A DNA stretch of 64,000 nt from Propionibacteriaceae bacterium P6A17 (GCA_000619965.1 KK211045.1:62736-126735), one strand, 5' to 3'; positions 35,342 to 44,053 are shown, numbered from the stretch's first letter. Numbers and translations are program-made. The notes: generated from the letters alone by a model not told the origin.

Positions 35342-36484
35342 ATGACCGTGAGCCTTGGCATGCCAGCACCAGCACCCGTGACCATCGCGCCGCGCCGCAA
35401 GTCGCGACAGATCAAGGTGGGCAGTGTGCTCGTCGGTGGCGACGCGCCCATCAGCGTGCAGTCGATGTGCACGACGAAGACCACCGACATCAATGCCACC
35501 TTGCAGCAGATCGCCGAGCTGACCGCTGCCGGCTGCGACATCGTCCGCGTCGCCTGCCCGAGCCAGGATGACGCCGACGCCCTGCCGATCATCGCGAAGA
35601 AGTCCAAGATTCCAGTCATCGCAGACATCCACTTCCAGCCCCGCTACGTGTTCGCCGCCATCGAGGCGGGCTGCGCGGCGGTGCGCGTGAACCCCGGCAA
35701 CATCAAGCAGTTCGACGATCGCGTCGCCGACATCGCGAAGGCGGCCAGCGAGGCCGGTGTCTCGATCCGCATCGGCGTCAACGCGGGCTCGCTCGACAAG
35801 CGCCTGCTCGCGAAGTACGGCGCCCCCACGTCGGAGGCACTCGTCGAATCGGCGCTGTGGGAGGCGTCCCTGTTCGAGGAGGTCGGCTTCCACGACTTCA
35901 AGATCTCCGTCAAGCACAACGACCCGGTCGTGATGGTGCGCGCCTACCAGCAGCTCGCCGAGCAGTGCGACTACCCGCTGCACCTGGGCGTGACCGAGGC
36001 CGGCCCCGCCTTCCAGGGCACGATCAAGTCGTCCGTCGCGTTCGGCGCGCTGCTGGCCCAGGGCATCGGCGACACCATTCGCGTGTCCCTGTCCGCCCCG
36101 CCCGTGGAGGAGGTCAAGGTCGGCAACAAGATCCTCGAGTCGTTGGGTCTGCGCCCCCGCAAGCTCGACATCGTCTCCTGCCCGTCGTGCGGTCGCGCCC
36201 AGGTGGACGTGTTCACGCTCGCAGAGCAGGTCACCGAGGGCTTGAAGGACATCACTGCGCCGCTGCGCGTGGCCGTCATGGGCTGTGTCGTCAATGGTCC
36301 GGGCGAGGCGCGCGAGGCGGATCTCGGCGTCGCCTCCGGCAACGGCAAGGGCCAGATCTTCATCCGCGGCGAGGTCATCAAGACGGTGCCGGAGGCGGAG
36401 ATCGTCGAGACGCTCATCACGGAAGCGCGCCGCATCGCCGACGAGATGGGCGAAATCGGCGAGCCCCAGGTCTCCGTCTCCTGA
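35342..36484 (+). CDS. ispG: 4-hydroxy-3-methylbut-2-enyl-diphosphate synthase
   Basis: 380 residues (GcpE). The N-terminal part has [19 protein letters not shown], and VRVNPGNIK lies further on. The 4Fe-4S ligands are C280 and C283 (CPSCGR) and C315 ([10 protein letters not shown]). It carries out the reductive ring opening of MEcPP in the MEP pathway. Short actinobacterial/bacterial form without the insertion domain of plants. A GNAT gene follows after 19 bp. Confidence 0.97.
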   Translation: MTVSLGMPAPAPVTIAPRRKSRQIKVGSVLVGGDAPISVQSMCTTKTTDINATLQQIAELTAAGCDIVRVACPSQDDADALPIIAKKSKIPVIADIHFQPRYVFAAIEAGCAAVRVNPGNIKQFDDRVADIAKAASEAGVSIRIGVNAGSLDKRLLAKYGAPTSEALVESALWEASLFEEVGFHDFKISVKHNDPVVMVRAYQQLAEQCDYPLHLGVTEAGPAFQGTIKSSVAFGALLAQGIGDTIRVSLSAPPVEEVKVGNKILESLGLRPRKLDIVSCPSCGRAQVDVFTLAEQVTEGLKDITAPLRVAVMGCVVNGPGEAREADLGVASGNGKGQIFIRGEVIKTVPEAEIVETLITEARRIADEMGEIGEPQVSVS

Positions 36485-36503
36485 GGCACCGGAGGCGTCG
36501 ACG

Positions 36504-37337
36504 GTGGGGAAGGTTCGCGTGCTCGACCGCTCTGAGGCGCGGTCCGCGTTGGACTTCCTCGAGCGCGCCCCCGAGGAGCACCTGTTCCTCACCTCGAAAC
36601 TGGCCGAGTTCGGCATGGACCGGCGACGCCTGGGCCGCCTGCTCGCGCACCTCGGCGCGGATGGTGAGATCGACGGCCTCTGCCTCGACGGCGGCACCGT
36701 CTTCGTGACGCGCTCGGCGCCGGAGGCGCTGCCGGCGTTCGTGCGTGAGCTCGGCAGATTGCGCAGGGCGTCGTCGCTCGTCGGGCCCACTTTCGAGGCG
36801 ATGGGACTGTACGTTGGGCTGTCGCAGCGCTACGGCGAGATGTGGTCGTCGTGCTCCAACGTGCGCGAGCGTCAGCCCCTGATGCTGCTCGACGAGCCGT
36901 GCGCCGTCGACGGCGACCCTCGCGTCCGGCAGCTCGTCGACGCCGACTACGAGTCCTACCTGCAGGCCTCGGTCGACATGTACACGGCGGAGATTGGCGC
37001 CTCGCCGTTCAAGTACGGGCCCGGCTACGAGACGTTCGTGCTGCAGCGGCTGAGGGGTGCGGACGCCTACGGCATCGTGGAGGACGGGGAGGTCATCTTC
37101 AAGGCCGACCTCGGCCCCCGCCACCTCGACCAGGTGCAGCTCCAAGGTGTCTGGCTGCGCCCCGATCTGCGCGGCCGTGGCCTCGCGGTCCCGGCGCTGG
37201 CGCAGATGTTGCGCGACGTGCAGCGTCGCTTCCCGAGGGTGTCGCTCTACGTCAACGACTTCAACCACGCCGCGATCCGCACCTACGAGCGGCTGGGCTT
37301 CCGCACGGTGGGTTCGCTCAGTACGGTGCACTACTGA
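36504..37337 (+). CDS. GNAT acetyltransferase with N-terminal DUF4081 domain
   Basis: 277 residues. The N-terminal half (about 1-125, with LDFLERAPEEHLFLTSKL) is DUF4081-like. The C-terminal GNAT domain has VWLRPDLRGRGLAVPALAQML (acetyl-CoA loop) and LYVNDFNHAAIRTYERLGF. A DUF4081-GNAT gene directly after ispG is also the order in mycobacteria (Rv2867c). Substrate unknown. GTG 36504 with GGAGG 8 nt upstream sets the start. Confidence 0.85.
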   Translation: MGKVRVLDRSEARSALDFLERAPEEHLFLTSKLAEFGMDRRRLGRLLAHLGADGEIDGLCLDGGTVFVTRSAPEALPAFVRELGRLRRASSLVGPTFEAMGLYVGLSQRYGEMWSSCSNVRERQPLMLLDEPCAVDGDPRVRQLVDADYESYLQASVDMYTAEIGASPFKYGPGYETFVLQRLRGADAYGIVEDGEVIFKADLGPRHLDQVQLQGVWLRPDLRGRGLAVPALAQMLRDVQRRFPRVSLYVNDFNHAAIRTYERLGFRTVGSLSTVHY

Positions 37338-37393
37338 CCGCGCAGCCAGCCGGCGCTGCTCGTCGGGCCGCGCGGCACCGGGGCGCGAGCGGC

Positions 37394-37399
37394 TAGAGT
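37394..37399 (+). promoter_or_regulatory. Leaderless -10 element TAGAGT of proS
   Basis: TAGAGT ends 6 nt before GTG 37406. Its TAG is in frame, so the protein cannot extend upstream. Confidence 0.62.
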
Positions 37400-37405
37400 T
37401 GGCCC

Positions 37406-39178
37406 GTGATTTCCCGCATGTCGAACCTGTTCGTCCGTACGCTGCGCGATGACCCCGCCGAGGCCGAGGTCGCCAGCCACAAGCTGCTGGTGCGCGCCGG
37501 CTACATCCGCCGCGCCGCCCCCGGCGTGTACTCGTGGCTGCCGCTGGGGCTGAAGGTATTGCAGAAGGTGGAAGCGATCGTCCGCGAGGAGATGGAGGCC
37601 ATCGGAGCGCAGGAGGTGCACTTCCCGGCGCTGCTGCCGCGGGAGCCCTACGAGGCGACGAACCGCTGGACGGACTTCGGCGAGAACCTGTTCCGCCTGA
37701 AGGACCGCAAGGACGCGGACATGCTGCTCGGGCCCACGCATGAGGAGATGTTCACCCTCATGGTGAAGGACCTCTACAGCTCCTACAAGGACCTTCCGCT
37801 CACCCTGTACCAGATCCAGACGAAGTACCGCGACGAGACCCGTCCTCGCGCGGGCCTGCTGCGCGGGCGTGAGTTCGTGATGAAGGACTCCTACTCGTTC
37901 GACGTGAGCGACGAGGGGCTCGCGGAGAGCTACCGCAAGCACCGGGAGGCCTACCGGCGCATCTTCGACCGTCTCGGGTTCGACTACGTGATCGTCTCCG
38001 CCATGGCCGGCGCGATGGGCGGCTCCGCCTCGGAGGAATTCCTGGCGATCTCCCCGATTGGAGAGGACACCTTCGTGCGCTCCCCGGGCGGGTATGCGGC
38101 CAACGTCGAGGCCGTCCGTGTCCCGGCACCCGAGCCGATCCCCTTCGACGACGCCCCCGCGGCCGTCGTGCACCCGACGCCGGATTCGCCGACCATCGAT
38201 ACCCTCGTCGCGCAGGCGAATGCGTTGTTCCCGCGCGAGGACCGCGAGTGGTTGGCGTCGGACACCCTGAAGAACGTCGTCGTGATGCTCGTCCATCCCG
38301 ACGGACGACGCGAGCCGCTCATCATCGGCCTGCCCGGCGACCGCGCCGTCGACGAGAAGCGTCTCGAAGCGGCGGTGGCCCCGGCGGAGGTGGCGGAATT
38401 CGGTGAGGCCGATTTCGCCAGGCATCCGGCGCTGGTCAGGGGCTACATCGGCCCCGTGAAGGACGGCGAGCGGGTTCTGGGTGAGGAGTCGGCCTCGAAG
38501 ATTCGCTATCTGACCGATCCGCGCGTGGTCTCCGGCAGCCGCTGGCTGACCGGCGCGAACGTCGAGGGCTACCACGTGGCGGACCTCACCTGTGGCCGCG
38601 ACTTCTCCTCCGACGGCGTCATCGACGTCGCCGAGGTGCGCGCCGGCGATCCGTCGCCCGACGGGTCGGGCCCGTTGACGCTCGAGCGCGGCATCGAGAT
38701 GGGGCACATCTTCCAGCTCGGCCGCCGCTACGCGGAGGCGCTCGGGCTCAAGGTGCTCGACGAGAACGGCAAGCTCGTCACGGTGACGATGGGCTCGTAC
38801 GGCATTGGCGTCTCCCGGGCGATCGCCGCGATTGCGGAGGCCACGCACGACGAGCTCGGGCTGTGCTGGCCCGTGTCGCTGGCGCCCTACCAGGTGCAGG
38901 TCGTCGCCACCGGCAAGGAGCAGGCGGTGTTCGACGAGGCGGAGCGCGTCGCGGCCGAGTTGTCGGCTCGCGGCCTGGACGTGCTCGTCGACGACCGCAA
39001 GGCAAGCCCCGGGGTGAAGTTCAAGGACGCTGAGTTGCTCGGCATGCCGGTGATCGTCGTCGTGGGGCGAGGTCTCGCCGACGGCGTGCTCGAGCTGCGC
39101 GATCGCCGCACCGGCGCCAAGCGGGAGGTGGCCGTCGACGCCATCGTCGAGGAGGCGCTGGCGCTCGTTCAGGGCTGA
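37406..39178 (+). CDS. proS: Prolyl-tRNA synthetase
   Basis: 590 residues, the bacterial-type class II enzyme. Motif 2 region is [25 protein letters not shown] and motif 3 is [16 protein letters not shown]. An editing (INS/YbaK-like) domain sits between them (about 225-390), and a C-terminal anticodon-binding domain follows (about 490-585). [10 protein letters not shown] is also typical. It charges tRNA-Pro. The stop lies 6 bp before the first of two 70-bp near-palindromic units. Confidence 0.97.
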   Translation: MISRMSNLFVRTLRDDPAEAEVASHKLLVRAGYIRRAAPGVYSWLPLGLKVLQKVEAIVREEMEAIGAQEVHFPALLPREPYEATNRWTDFGENLFRLKDRKDADMLLGPTHEEMFTLMVKDLYSSYKDLPLTLYQIQTKYRDETRPRAGLLRGREFVMKDSYSFDVSDEGLAESYRKHREAYRRIFDRLGFDYVIVSAMAGAMGGSASEEFLAISPIGEDTFVRSPGGYAANVEAVRVPAPEPIPFDDAPAAVVHPTPDSPTIDTLVAQANALFPREDREWLASDTLKNVVVMLVHPDGRREPLIIGLPGDRAVDEKRLEAAVAPAEVAEFGEADFARHPALVRGYIGPVKDGERVLGEESASKIRYLTDPRVVSGSRWLTGANVEGYHVADLTCGRDFSSDGVIDVAEVRAGDPSPDGSGPLTLERGIEMGHIFQLGRRYAEALGLKVLDENGKLVTVTMGSYGIGVSRAIAAIAEATHDELGLCWPVSLAPYQVQVVATGKEQAVFDEAERVAAELSARGLDVLVDDRKASPGVKFKDAELLGMPVIVVVGRGLADGVLELRDRRTGAKREVAVDAIVEEALALVQG

Positions 39179-39184
39179 ACACTG

Positions 39185-39254
39185 GTGAGTGGCCACTCAC
39201 TTGCAAGTTTTGGTGGGTAGACCAACCAAAATCTGCTAGTGAGTGGCCACTCAC
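39185..39254. repeat. 70-bp near-palindromic unit, left copy
   Basis: Outer arms are the perfect 16-bp palindrome GTGAGTGGCCACTCAC (39185-39200 and 39239-39254). Between them a second inverted repeat runs from TTTTGGTGGG to AACCAAAA around TAGACC. The reverse complement of the right copy (40249-40318) matches this unit over nearly its whole length. It is AT-richer than its surroundings and may also act as a terminator for proS. Confidence 0.92.
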
Positions 39255-39332
39255 TTTCCCAGCGCGAAGTTGGTGTTGTCCGACGTCTCGTAGTCCTCGC
39301 GGCGTGCGCCCCCGCTCGCCAAGGATCGGGGC

Positions 39333-40256
39333 ATGTTCCCACGCCAGGAGATGCCCGACGAGCTGCTGCGCCTCATGCAGGTCCAACGGGGCGCGGTCTC
39401 GGCCCAGCAAGTCGTTGCCGCAGGGATGTCGCGCGAGGCCTTACGCCGACTGAGCGCCTCCTGGGTGCGTCTCGGCAACGGCATCTACGTCGACGGCGAG
39501 GTCACATGGGAGGCGTTCGTCTGGGCTGCGGTACTGCGTGGCGGCGAGGGCGCCAGCGTCGGCGGGGGCGCCGCCTGCCATCTGCACGGGGTGGTGCGGC
39601 GCCCGCCCCGGCGCGTGACCATCTGGGTCCCGCAGCGCCGCGCGCCCCTCGTCCACGGGGACCTCGAGGCGGTGTTTCGGGTGGGCGAGCGATCATCGAG
39701 AGGGGAGCCGTCGGCGACGAGGTTGGAGGACTCCATCCTTGACTACGCCGACGAGGCCAGCCGACTCGACCTCGTCGAGGCAGTGACCCGGGCGATCGGC
39801 GAGCGCCGCACGACCGCGGCGAGGCTGCGTCACCACATGTCCGGGCGGTCGAGACAGCGGCAGTCGCGGCTGCTGACCCGCCTCACCGACCAGCAGGCGC
39901 ACGGCATCCACAGTGTGCTCGAGTGGGAGTTCAACGAGCTGGTGATGTTGCCGCACGGGCTCGGCGGCGTGATGCGTCAGGTCCGCTTGTCCAACGTGGG
40001 GCGAGTGGATGTGTACCTCGAGGAGTTCGGGCTGGTCATCGAGCTGGACGGACGGCAGTTCCACGACGCCGAGCGGGACGCCCGGCGAGACAACGAGCAT
40101 GCGCTGCGGCACGGCGTCGTCACGTTGCGATTCACCTGGACGCAGGTGATCCACGGGGCGTGCGAGGTGGCGCGGGTGGTCGCGAGGGCGCTCCGGCAGC
40201 GGGGTTGGGACGGCGTGTTGGGCTCGTGCCCGGACTGCCGCTTGGTTGGTGAGTGA
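39333..40256 (+). CDS. AbiEi-like N-terminus plus DUF559/Vsr-like nuclease-fold protein
   Basis: 307 residues. The N-terminal 70 residues (LLRLMQVQRGAVSAQQVVAAGMSREALRRLSAS) resemble the winged-helix of AbiEi-type antitoxin-domain proteins. The C-terminal part (about 222-300) has VDVYLEEFGLVIELDGRQFHD and later VVTLRFTWTQVI, the layout of DUF559/Vsr-like PD-(D/E)xK nucleases. Such orphan genes are common in actinobacteria; their role is unknown. No AbiEii toxin gene is adjacent. The gene sits between two inverted 70-bp units, and its last codons and TGA stop lie in the right unit. Start ATG 39333; M7 at 39351 is possible. Confidence 0.75.
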   Translation: MFPRQEMPDELLRLMQVQRGAVSAQQVVAAGMSREALRRLSASWVRLGNGIYVDGEVTWEAFVWAAVLRGGEGASVGGGAACHLHGVVRRPPRRVTIWVPQRRAPLVHGDLEAVFRVGERSSRGEPSATRLEDSILDYADEASRLDLVEAVTRAIGERRTTAARLRHHMSGRSRQRQSRLLTRLTDQQAHGIHSVLEWEFNELVMLPHGLGGVMRQVRLSNVGRVDVYLEEFGLVIELDGRQFHDAERDARRDNEHALRHGVVTLRFTWTQVIHGACEVARVVARALRQRGWDGVLGSCPDCRLVGE

Positions 40257-40318
40257 GCACTCACCAGCAGATTTTGGTTGGTCTATCCACCAAAACTTGC
40301 CAGTGAGTGGCCACTCAC
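40249..40318. repeat. 70-bp near-palindromic unit, right copy (inverted)
   Basis: Arms GTGAGTGAGCACTCAC (40249-40264) and GTGAGTGGCCACTCAC (40303-40318) surround a TTTTGGTTGG ... CCACCAAAA core. It is inverted relative to 39185-39254. It holds the TGA stop of the upstream plus-strand gene (40254-40256) and the TGA stop of the downstream minus-strand lipoprotein gene (40315-40317). Confidence 0.93.
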
Positions 40319-41175
40319 TCCCAACCGGGCCAGCGGGGGACCCGCGCCCCACACGCCTGTACCGCGGCCACCTGCGCTGCCCAGGTCGTGTCGCCGGCGA
40401 GGGCGACGGAACGCAGCACGAGCCCCTCGAGCACGCGGACCTCGAGCTGCTGCCAGCCGGCTCGGATCTCGTCGGGGGTGGACATGGGGCCGGGCATCGC
40501 GAAGGCAGCGGGCTGCGACGGCGAGGGCCGGTTGCCGAGGAGCTCCGAGCGGAGCAGCTTCGCGGCGGGCAGCCGTTCGGCCAGGCGAGCGCGAAGCGGG
40601 TCCGAGGAGGAGAGGCGTCCGAGCCCCAGCTCGAGCCCTTGGATGAGCGCCCACACATGGGTGAGCGCGAGCTGATCCCCGGCCCGCACCGAGGCGATGG
40701 CCGTGGGCTCGGAGCCCTCGCCGGGGACGGCGGCGGTGTTCGTGAGGCCCTGCGTCGCGGCGGCGGCCGAGACGAACAGGAGTCGGTGGGCCTCGTCGGG
40801 GGCCTCGTCGGCACAACCGCGTAGCGTCGACACGACCGAGCCCACCGCCTCCGGCACGCTGGCGAACGACTCCGGTGCCGCGGAGTGGACGGGGGAGGGG
40901 GCGGCGAACGGGTCGGCCGAGTTGCAGCGGGCAATTTGGTCGTCGATCTGGGCGAGCGCCGCGGCCCGCCATTGCGTGTCGTCGTGAGCAGCGACGACGT
41001 CCCCCAGCCCCGTCAGTGCTGCCGCGGCCCGGGCGAGCAAAGGGTCCTGCCCGGCATCGGCGGAGGATCTCGCACGGGGTGTGGCATCGTCGGGCACGTC
41101 GATGCGCGGATCGCCGGTGCATCCGACGACGAGCAGCGCGGCGCCGATCACGAGGCTGCGGCGGGGCACGGGCAT
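40315..41175 (-). CDS. Lipoprotein of unknown function (DUF4439-like)
   Basis: 286 residues. A lipoprotein signal peptide ends in LLVVGC, with the lipidated cysteine C19. The mature part is alanine-rich and helical. A C-terminal region (about 185-285, with LEGLVLRSVALAGDTTWAAQV) could be a ferritin-like DUF4439 helical bundle; that assignment is tentative. A helical protein divergent from rimP-nusA is also found in mycobacteria. Start ATG 41175 is supported by TAGGCT 6 nt upstream on the minus strand. The stop codon is embedded in the right 70-bp repeat. Confidence 0.68.
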   Translation of the reverse strand: MPVPRRSLVIGAALLVVGCTGDPRIDVPDDATPRARSSADAGQDPLLARAAAALTGLGDVVAAHDDTQWRAAALAQIDDQIARCNSADPFAAPSPVHSAAPESFASVPEAVGSVVSTLRGCADEAPDEAHRLLFVSAAAATQGLTNTAAVPGEGSEPTAIASVRAGDQLALTHVWALIQGLELGLGRLSSSDPLRARLAERLPAAKLLRSELLGNRPSPSQPAAFAMPGPMSTPDEIRAGWQQLEVRVLEGLVLRSVALAGDTTWAAQVAAVQACGARVPRWPGWE

Positions 41176-41181
41176 GCTGCA

Positions 41182-41187
41182 AGCCTA
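41182..41187 (-). promoter_or_regulatory. Leaderless -10 element TAGGCT of the lipoprotein gene
   Basis: On the minus strand TAGGCT is followed by TGCAGC and ATG 41175. A TATGCT hexamer for the rimP operon lies nearby on the plus strand (41211-41216). Confidence 0.6.
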
Positions 41188-41288
41188 GGACATTCGTTGT
41201 GCCCAGTGGGTATGCTGGTGGGACGAGCGTCGCTCCCAGGGGCGGCGCTTCGATGCAAAACCGAAGGACAATCGGATATGGAGTGGTG

Positions 41289-41753
41289 ATGCAGGAAGCA
41301 CAACTGGCCGAGTTGATCGAGCCCATCCTCGCCCAATTCGGGCTCGAATTGGATGCGCTCGACGTGACGCCCGTCGGCAAGCGCGCGGTCCTGCGCATCA
41401 CGGTCGACGGGGATGGGCCCGACGGCACGGGGCCGCTGCTCGATGACATCGCGGAGGCCACCCAGGCGGTGTCGGCCGCGTTGGACGAGAGCCCCGCCAC
41501 GGGGGACGCCCCGTACACGCTCGAGGTGTCGTCCAGGGGCGTGTCGAAGCCGCTCACCGAGCCGAAGCATTTCCGTCGCAACCATGGCCGACTCGTGAAG
41601 CTCACACTCGAGGAGGGCGAGGTCACCGGACGCATCGTCGGCGTCGACGACGAGGGTCCCGTCCTCGACGTGACCGGTACGCACCGCACCTTCCCGATGG
41701 AGTCGATCCGCAAGGCAGTGGTGCAGATCGAGATGAACCGCAAGGAGGCCTGA
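41289..41753 (+). CDS. rimP: Ribosome maturation factor RimP
   Basis: 154 residues. Family segments: LAELIEPILAQFGLELDALDV, LRITVDGDG, and LEVSSRGVSKPLTEPKHFRRNHGRLVKL (the conserved SPGxDRPL region reads SSRGVSKPL). It is needed for 30S subunit assembly. ATG 41289 is 5 nt after GGAG. It lies 3 bp upstream of nusA, the standard rimP-nusA pair. TATGCT at 41211-41216 is a plausible -10 for this operon. Confidence 0.93.
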   Translation: MQEAQLAELIEPILAQFGLELDALDVTPVGKRAVLRITVDGDGPDGTGPLLDDIAEATQAVSAALDESPATGDAPYTLEVSSRGVSKPLTEPKHFRRNHGRLVKLTLEEGEVTGRIVGVDDEGPVLDVTGTHRTFPMESIRKAVVQIEMNRKEA

Positions 41754-41756
41754 GCA

Positions 41757-42725
41757 ATGGACATCGACATGGCTGCGCTGCGCGCCATCGAGCGCGACCG
41801 CGACATCCCCACCGACTACCTGTTGAAGACCCTCGAGGACGCCATCCTCAACGCCTACAACAAGACCGACAACGCCCTTCGCGGGGTGAAGATCGACATC
41901 GACCGCAAGACCGGCAAGGTGTCGGTGCTCGCGCCCGAGTTCGACGACGACGACCAGATCATCGGCTACTTCGACGACACTCCCGCCGACTTCGGCCGCG
42001 TGGCCGCCTCGACGGCCAGGCAGGTCATCACGCAGCGCATCCGTGAGGCCGAGGACGATCAGAAGTTCGGCCACTTCGCCGGCGTCGAGGGAGACATCGT
42101 CACCGGCGTCGTGCAGCAGGACCGTGACTCGAAGACCGTCCGCGTCGACCTCGGCACGCTCGAGGCGATCATGCCGCTGGCCGAGCAGTCGCCCGGCGAG
42201 GAGTACACCCACGGCCGCAGGCTGCGCGTGTTCATCGTGTCGGTGCGACGGGAACCCTCCGGCCCGCAGGTGGTCGTCTCCCGGACGCACCCGTCGCTGG
42301 TGAAGAAGCTGTTCGCACTGGAGGTGCCGGAGATCGGGCAGGGCGTGGTCGAGATCAAGGAGATCGCGCGCGAGGCGGGTCACAGGACGAAGATCGCCGT
42401 GGCGTCGAACAATCCGGACGTGTCCGCCAAGGGCGCATTCATCGGCCCCAATGGCAGTCGGGTGCGGGCCGTGACCAACGAGCTGGGCGACGAGAAGATC
42501 GACATCGTGGACTATTCGGCGGACCCGGCCAAGTTCGTGGCAGCAGCGCTGTCTCCCGCGAAGGTGCAGAACGTCATCATCACGGACAAGGCGGGCAAGG
42601 CGTGCCGCGCCATCGTGCCGGATTATCAGCTTTCGCTGGCGATCGGACGCGAGGGCCAGAACGCGCGCCTCGCGGCACGACTCACCGGGTGGAAGATCGA
42701 CATCCAGCCCGACACGCAGGCCTGA
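41757..42725 (+). CDS. nusA: Transcription factor NusA
   Basis: 322 residues, the short actinobacterial form without C-terminal acidic repeats. The N-terminal RNA-polymerase-binding region is followed by an S1 domain (about 105-180, VEGDIVTGVVQQD). The KH domains come next, with IGPNGSRVRAVTNELGDEKIDIV and a second with LAIGREGQNARLAARLTGW. It controls pausing, termination and antitermination. In most actinobacteria ylxR follows directly; here two secreted-protein genes intervene. Confidence 0.96.
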   Translation: MDIDMAALRAIERDRDIPTDYLLKTLEDAILNAYNKTDNALRGVKIDIDRKTGKVSVLAPEFDDDDQIIGYFDDTPADFGRVAASTARQVITQRIREAEDDQKFGHFAGVEGDIVTGVVQQDRDSKTVRVDLGTLEAIMPLAEQSPGEEYTHGRRLRVFIVSVRREPSGPQVVVSRTHPSLVKKLFALEVPEIGQGVVEIKEIAREAGHRTKIAVASNNPDVSAKGAFIGPNGSRVRAVTNELGDEKIDIVDYSADPAKFVAAALSPAKVQNVIITDKAGKACRAIVPDYQLSLAIGREGQNARLAARLTGWKIDIQPDTQA

Positions 42726-42817
42726 CGGACGCCACCAGTGGCGGACGCGGAGAGGGTCGGGTCCGCCGACTCGAGACGGATTCGAGATGGGTCTGGCATG
42801 TTCGTGCCAAACGTGCC

Positions 42818-42823
42818 TATACT
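42818..42823 (+). promoter_or_regulatory. Probable -10 element TATACT upstream of the Tat-protein gene
   Basis: TATACT is the closest match to the sigma-70 consensus in the window. It leaves a leader of about 105 nt before ATG 42936, which has GAGGAG as ribosome site. No convincing -35 is seen. The rest of 42726-42935 shows no gene. Confidence 0.5.
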
Positions 42824-42935
42824 GTGGCTCGAGTCGTAGTCACCGCGGGTGAGTGCGCTGCGGGGGGCGGGTGTCCGCCGCGTTGAGGGGATGCCTCCGG
42901 GCATCACGATGCCGAGTCTGAGGAGATCTGAAGGC

Positions 42936-43469
42936 ATGGACAACCTGACCCACAAGAAGGTGTCGCGCCGCACCGTTGCCGCCGGCGTTGCATGGACGGT
43001 TCCCGCCGTCGCCGTGGCGACCGCCGTTCCGGCGTTTGCTTCGTCGTCGTGCGCGACGGTGGTGGACTACGACAACGTCTGCAAGTATCCCGGCAACAAC
43101 GGTAGCGTCAAGCACGCGTACATGGTGAAGCTGACGCTCCAGAACACCACGTACAAGGCAGTGACGATCAGTACCAAAGACGCTTGGATCTCATTCACGG
43201 ACGGCAAGACTGGGGACGGCACCCCGCTGCTGTACCTCGAGAAGCCGGATGACAACGTGCTGCCGCAGGATTCCGTCGTGATTCAGCCCGGTGAGGCGAG
43301 GGTCGTCTACTTCGTGCTGAACAATGTGGGCAACAGCGCGAACAGGGCTGGCGAGTTCGGCGGCACGCTGGCCGTGGATCGTGACTCCGACGTCCAGGGG
43401 GAGTGCCTCGATCTCAACCTCGGGCCGTTCCAGTTCGCAGCCACGCCCCCGACGTGCGCTGGGCTCTGA
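42936..43469 (+). CDS. Tat-exported small protein of unknown function
   Basis: 177 residues. The N-terminus has a twin-arginine signal (SRRTVAAGVAWTVPAVAVATA, RR at 11-12, likely cleavage after AFA about residue 35). The mature part of about 140 residues is predicted mostly beta (VKLTLQNTTYKAVTIST, VVIQPGEARVVYFVLNN), with four cysteines that could form two disulfides. It looks like an exported Ig-like/beta-sandwich protein; no function recognised. The coding region is AT-richer than its neighbours. It interrupts the nusA-ylxR-infB order and ends before a strong terminator. Confidence 0.75.
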   Translation: MDNLTHKKVSRRTVAAGVAWTVPAVAVATAVPAFASSSCATVVDYDNVCKYPGNNGSVKHAYMVKLTLQNTTYKAVTISTKDAWISFTDGKTGDGTPLLYLEKPDDNVLPQDSVVIQPGEARVVYFVLNNVGNSANRAGEFGGTLAVDRDSDVQGECLDLNLGPFQFAATPPTCAGL

Positions 43470-43486
43470 GGCCCAGAGAGCGTTTC

Positions 43487-43523
43487 GAGCGGGGGCCTGG
43501 CCATGGTGGCCGGGCCCCCGCTC
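43487..43523. terminator. Strong bidirectional hairpin terminator
   Basis: GAGCGGGGGCC pairs perfectly with GGCCCCCGCTC (11 bp), with a smaller GGCC/GGCC hairpin inside. It lies between convergent genes ending at 43469 and 43540. Confidence 0.8.
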
Positions 43524-43539
43524 CATCCTCCGACTTCGC

Positions 43540-43932
43540 TCAGTTCTCCCGCTGGGGGCTGGCTTCGTCCCAGGCCTCGATGAGCTTGTCGGCGTCGACG
43601 CCGGCCCGCTCGGCCAGGTCGGTGAGCCGCTCGTTGCGCTGGGCCTCGCGCTGGGCGTCGATGGCCTCCTGCAGGGTGCTCTCCTCGATGCCAAGCTTCT
43701 CGGCGACGGCGCTGAGGTCCGCACCCTGACCGCCACGATGGCCGTGGCCTCGGCGCTGGGGACGCGAGTCGTCGGTGGAGGACGACCCGTCGGACGGGGT
43801 CGCCTTGGTGCTGGAGCTGGCGCTCGGGCTGGGGCTCGGTGTCGCTTCGTCGGCATTCGCCATCTGGGCGACCCCGAGGCCTGCGCCGAGCAGGGTGACG
43901 GTGCCGATCGCGGCAATGGTGGACTTCTTCAT
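43540..43932 (-). CDS. Small secreted protein with Ser/Pro linker and helical C-terminus
   Basis: 130 residues with a signal peptide (MKKSTIAAIGTVTLLGAGLG..., cleavage after ANA, residue 27). A low-complexity S/P/T linker (about 30-55) and a basic RRGHGHRGG patch follow. Then come two similar helical motifs: LSAVAEKLGIEESTLQEAIDAQ and LAERAGVDADKLIEAWDEA. The tandem motif looks like a duplicated helix-turn-helix-like unit. Function unknown. AAAGGAG 6 nt before the ATG makes the start clear. It sits on the minus strand between nusA and ylxR. Confidence 0.75.
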   Translation of the reverse strand: MKKSTIAAIGTVTLLGAGLGVAQMANADEATPSPSPSASSSTKATPSDGSSSTDDSRPQRRGHGHRGGQGADLSAVAEKLGIEESTLQEAIDAQREAQRNERLTDLAERAGVDADKLIEAWDEASPQREN

Positions 43933-44040
43933 GACGGGCTCCTTTCAGTGGGGCGTGATTCCACGGTCCACCCGCACGCTGTGGGGAGGCTGTGCCAGGA
44001 CTGGGGAAGTGCTGGGCATCGTCGCCTCGGCCGGGCCTGC

Positions 44041-44046
44041 TAGGGT
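44041..44046 (+). promoter_or_regulatory. Leaderless -10 element TAGGGT of ylxR
   Basis: TAGGGT ends 7 nt before ATG 44054. ylxR therefore has its own promoter, as expected once it is separated from nusA. Confidence 0.6.
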
Positions 44047-44053
44047 CGCTGCC

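Noticed and set aside
33518-36790. Very long open frame antisense to dxr, the site-2 protease and ispG
   Set aside because: High GC makes the opposite strand of real genes stay open. Its translation is R/D/H-rich without domain motifs, and the plus-strand genes are certain.
39333-40256. AbiE type IV toxin-antitoxin system
   Set aside because: Only an AbiEi-like N-terminal domain is present. No AbiEii nucleotidyltransferase toxin gene is adjacent, and the C-terminus is DUF559-like.
39185-40318. Classical insertion sequence
   Set aside because: No transposase motif (DDE, HUH or serine/tyrosine recombinase) in the enclosed gene and no target-site duplication. Reported instead as a bracketed cassette.
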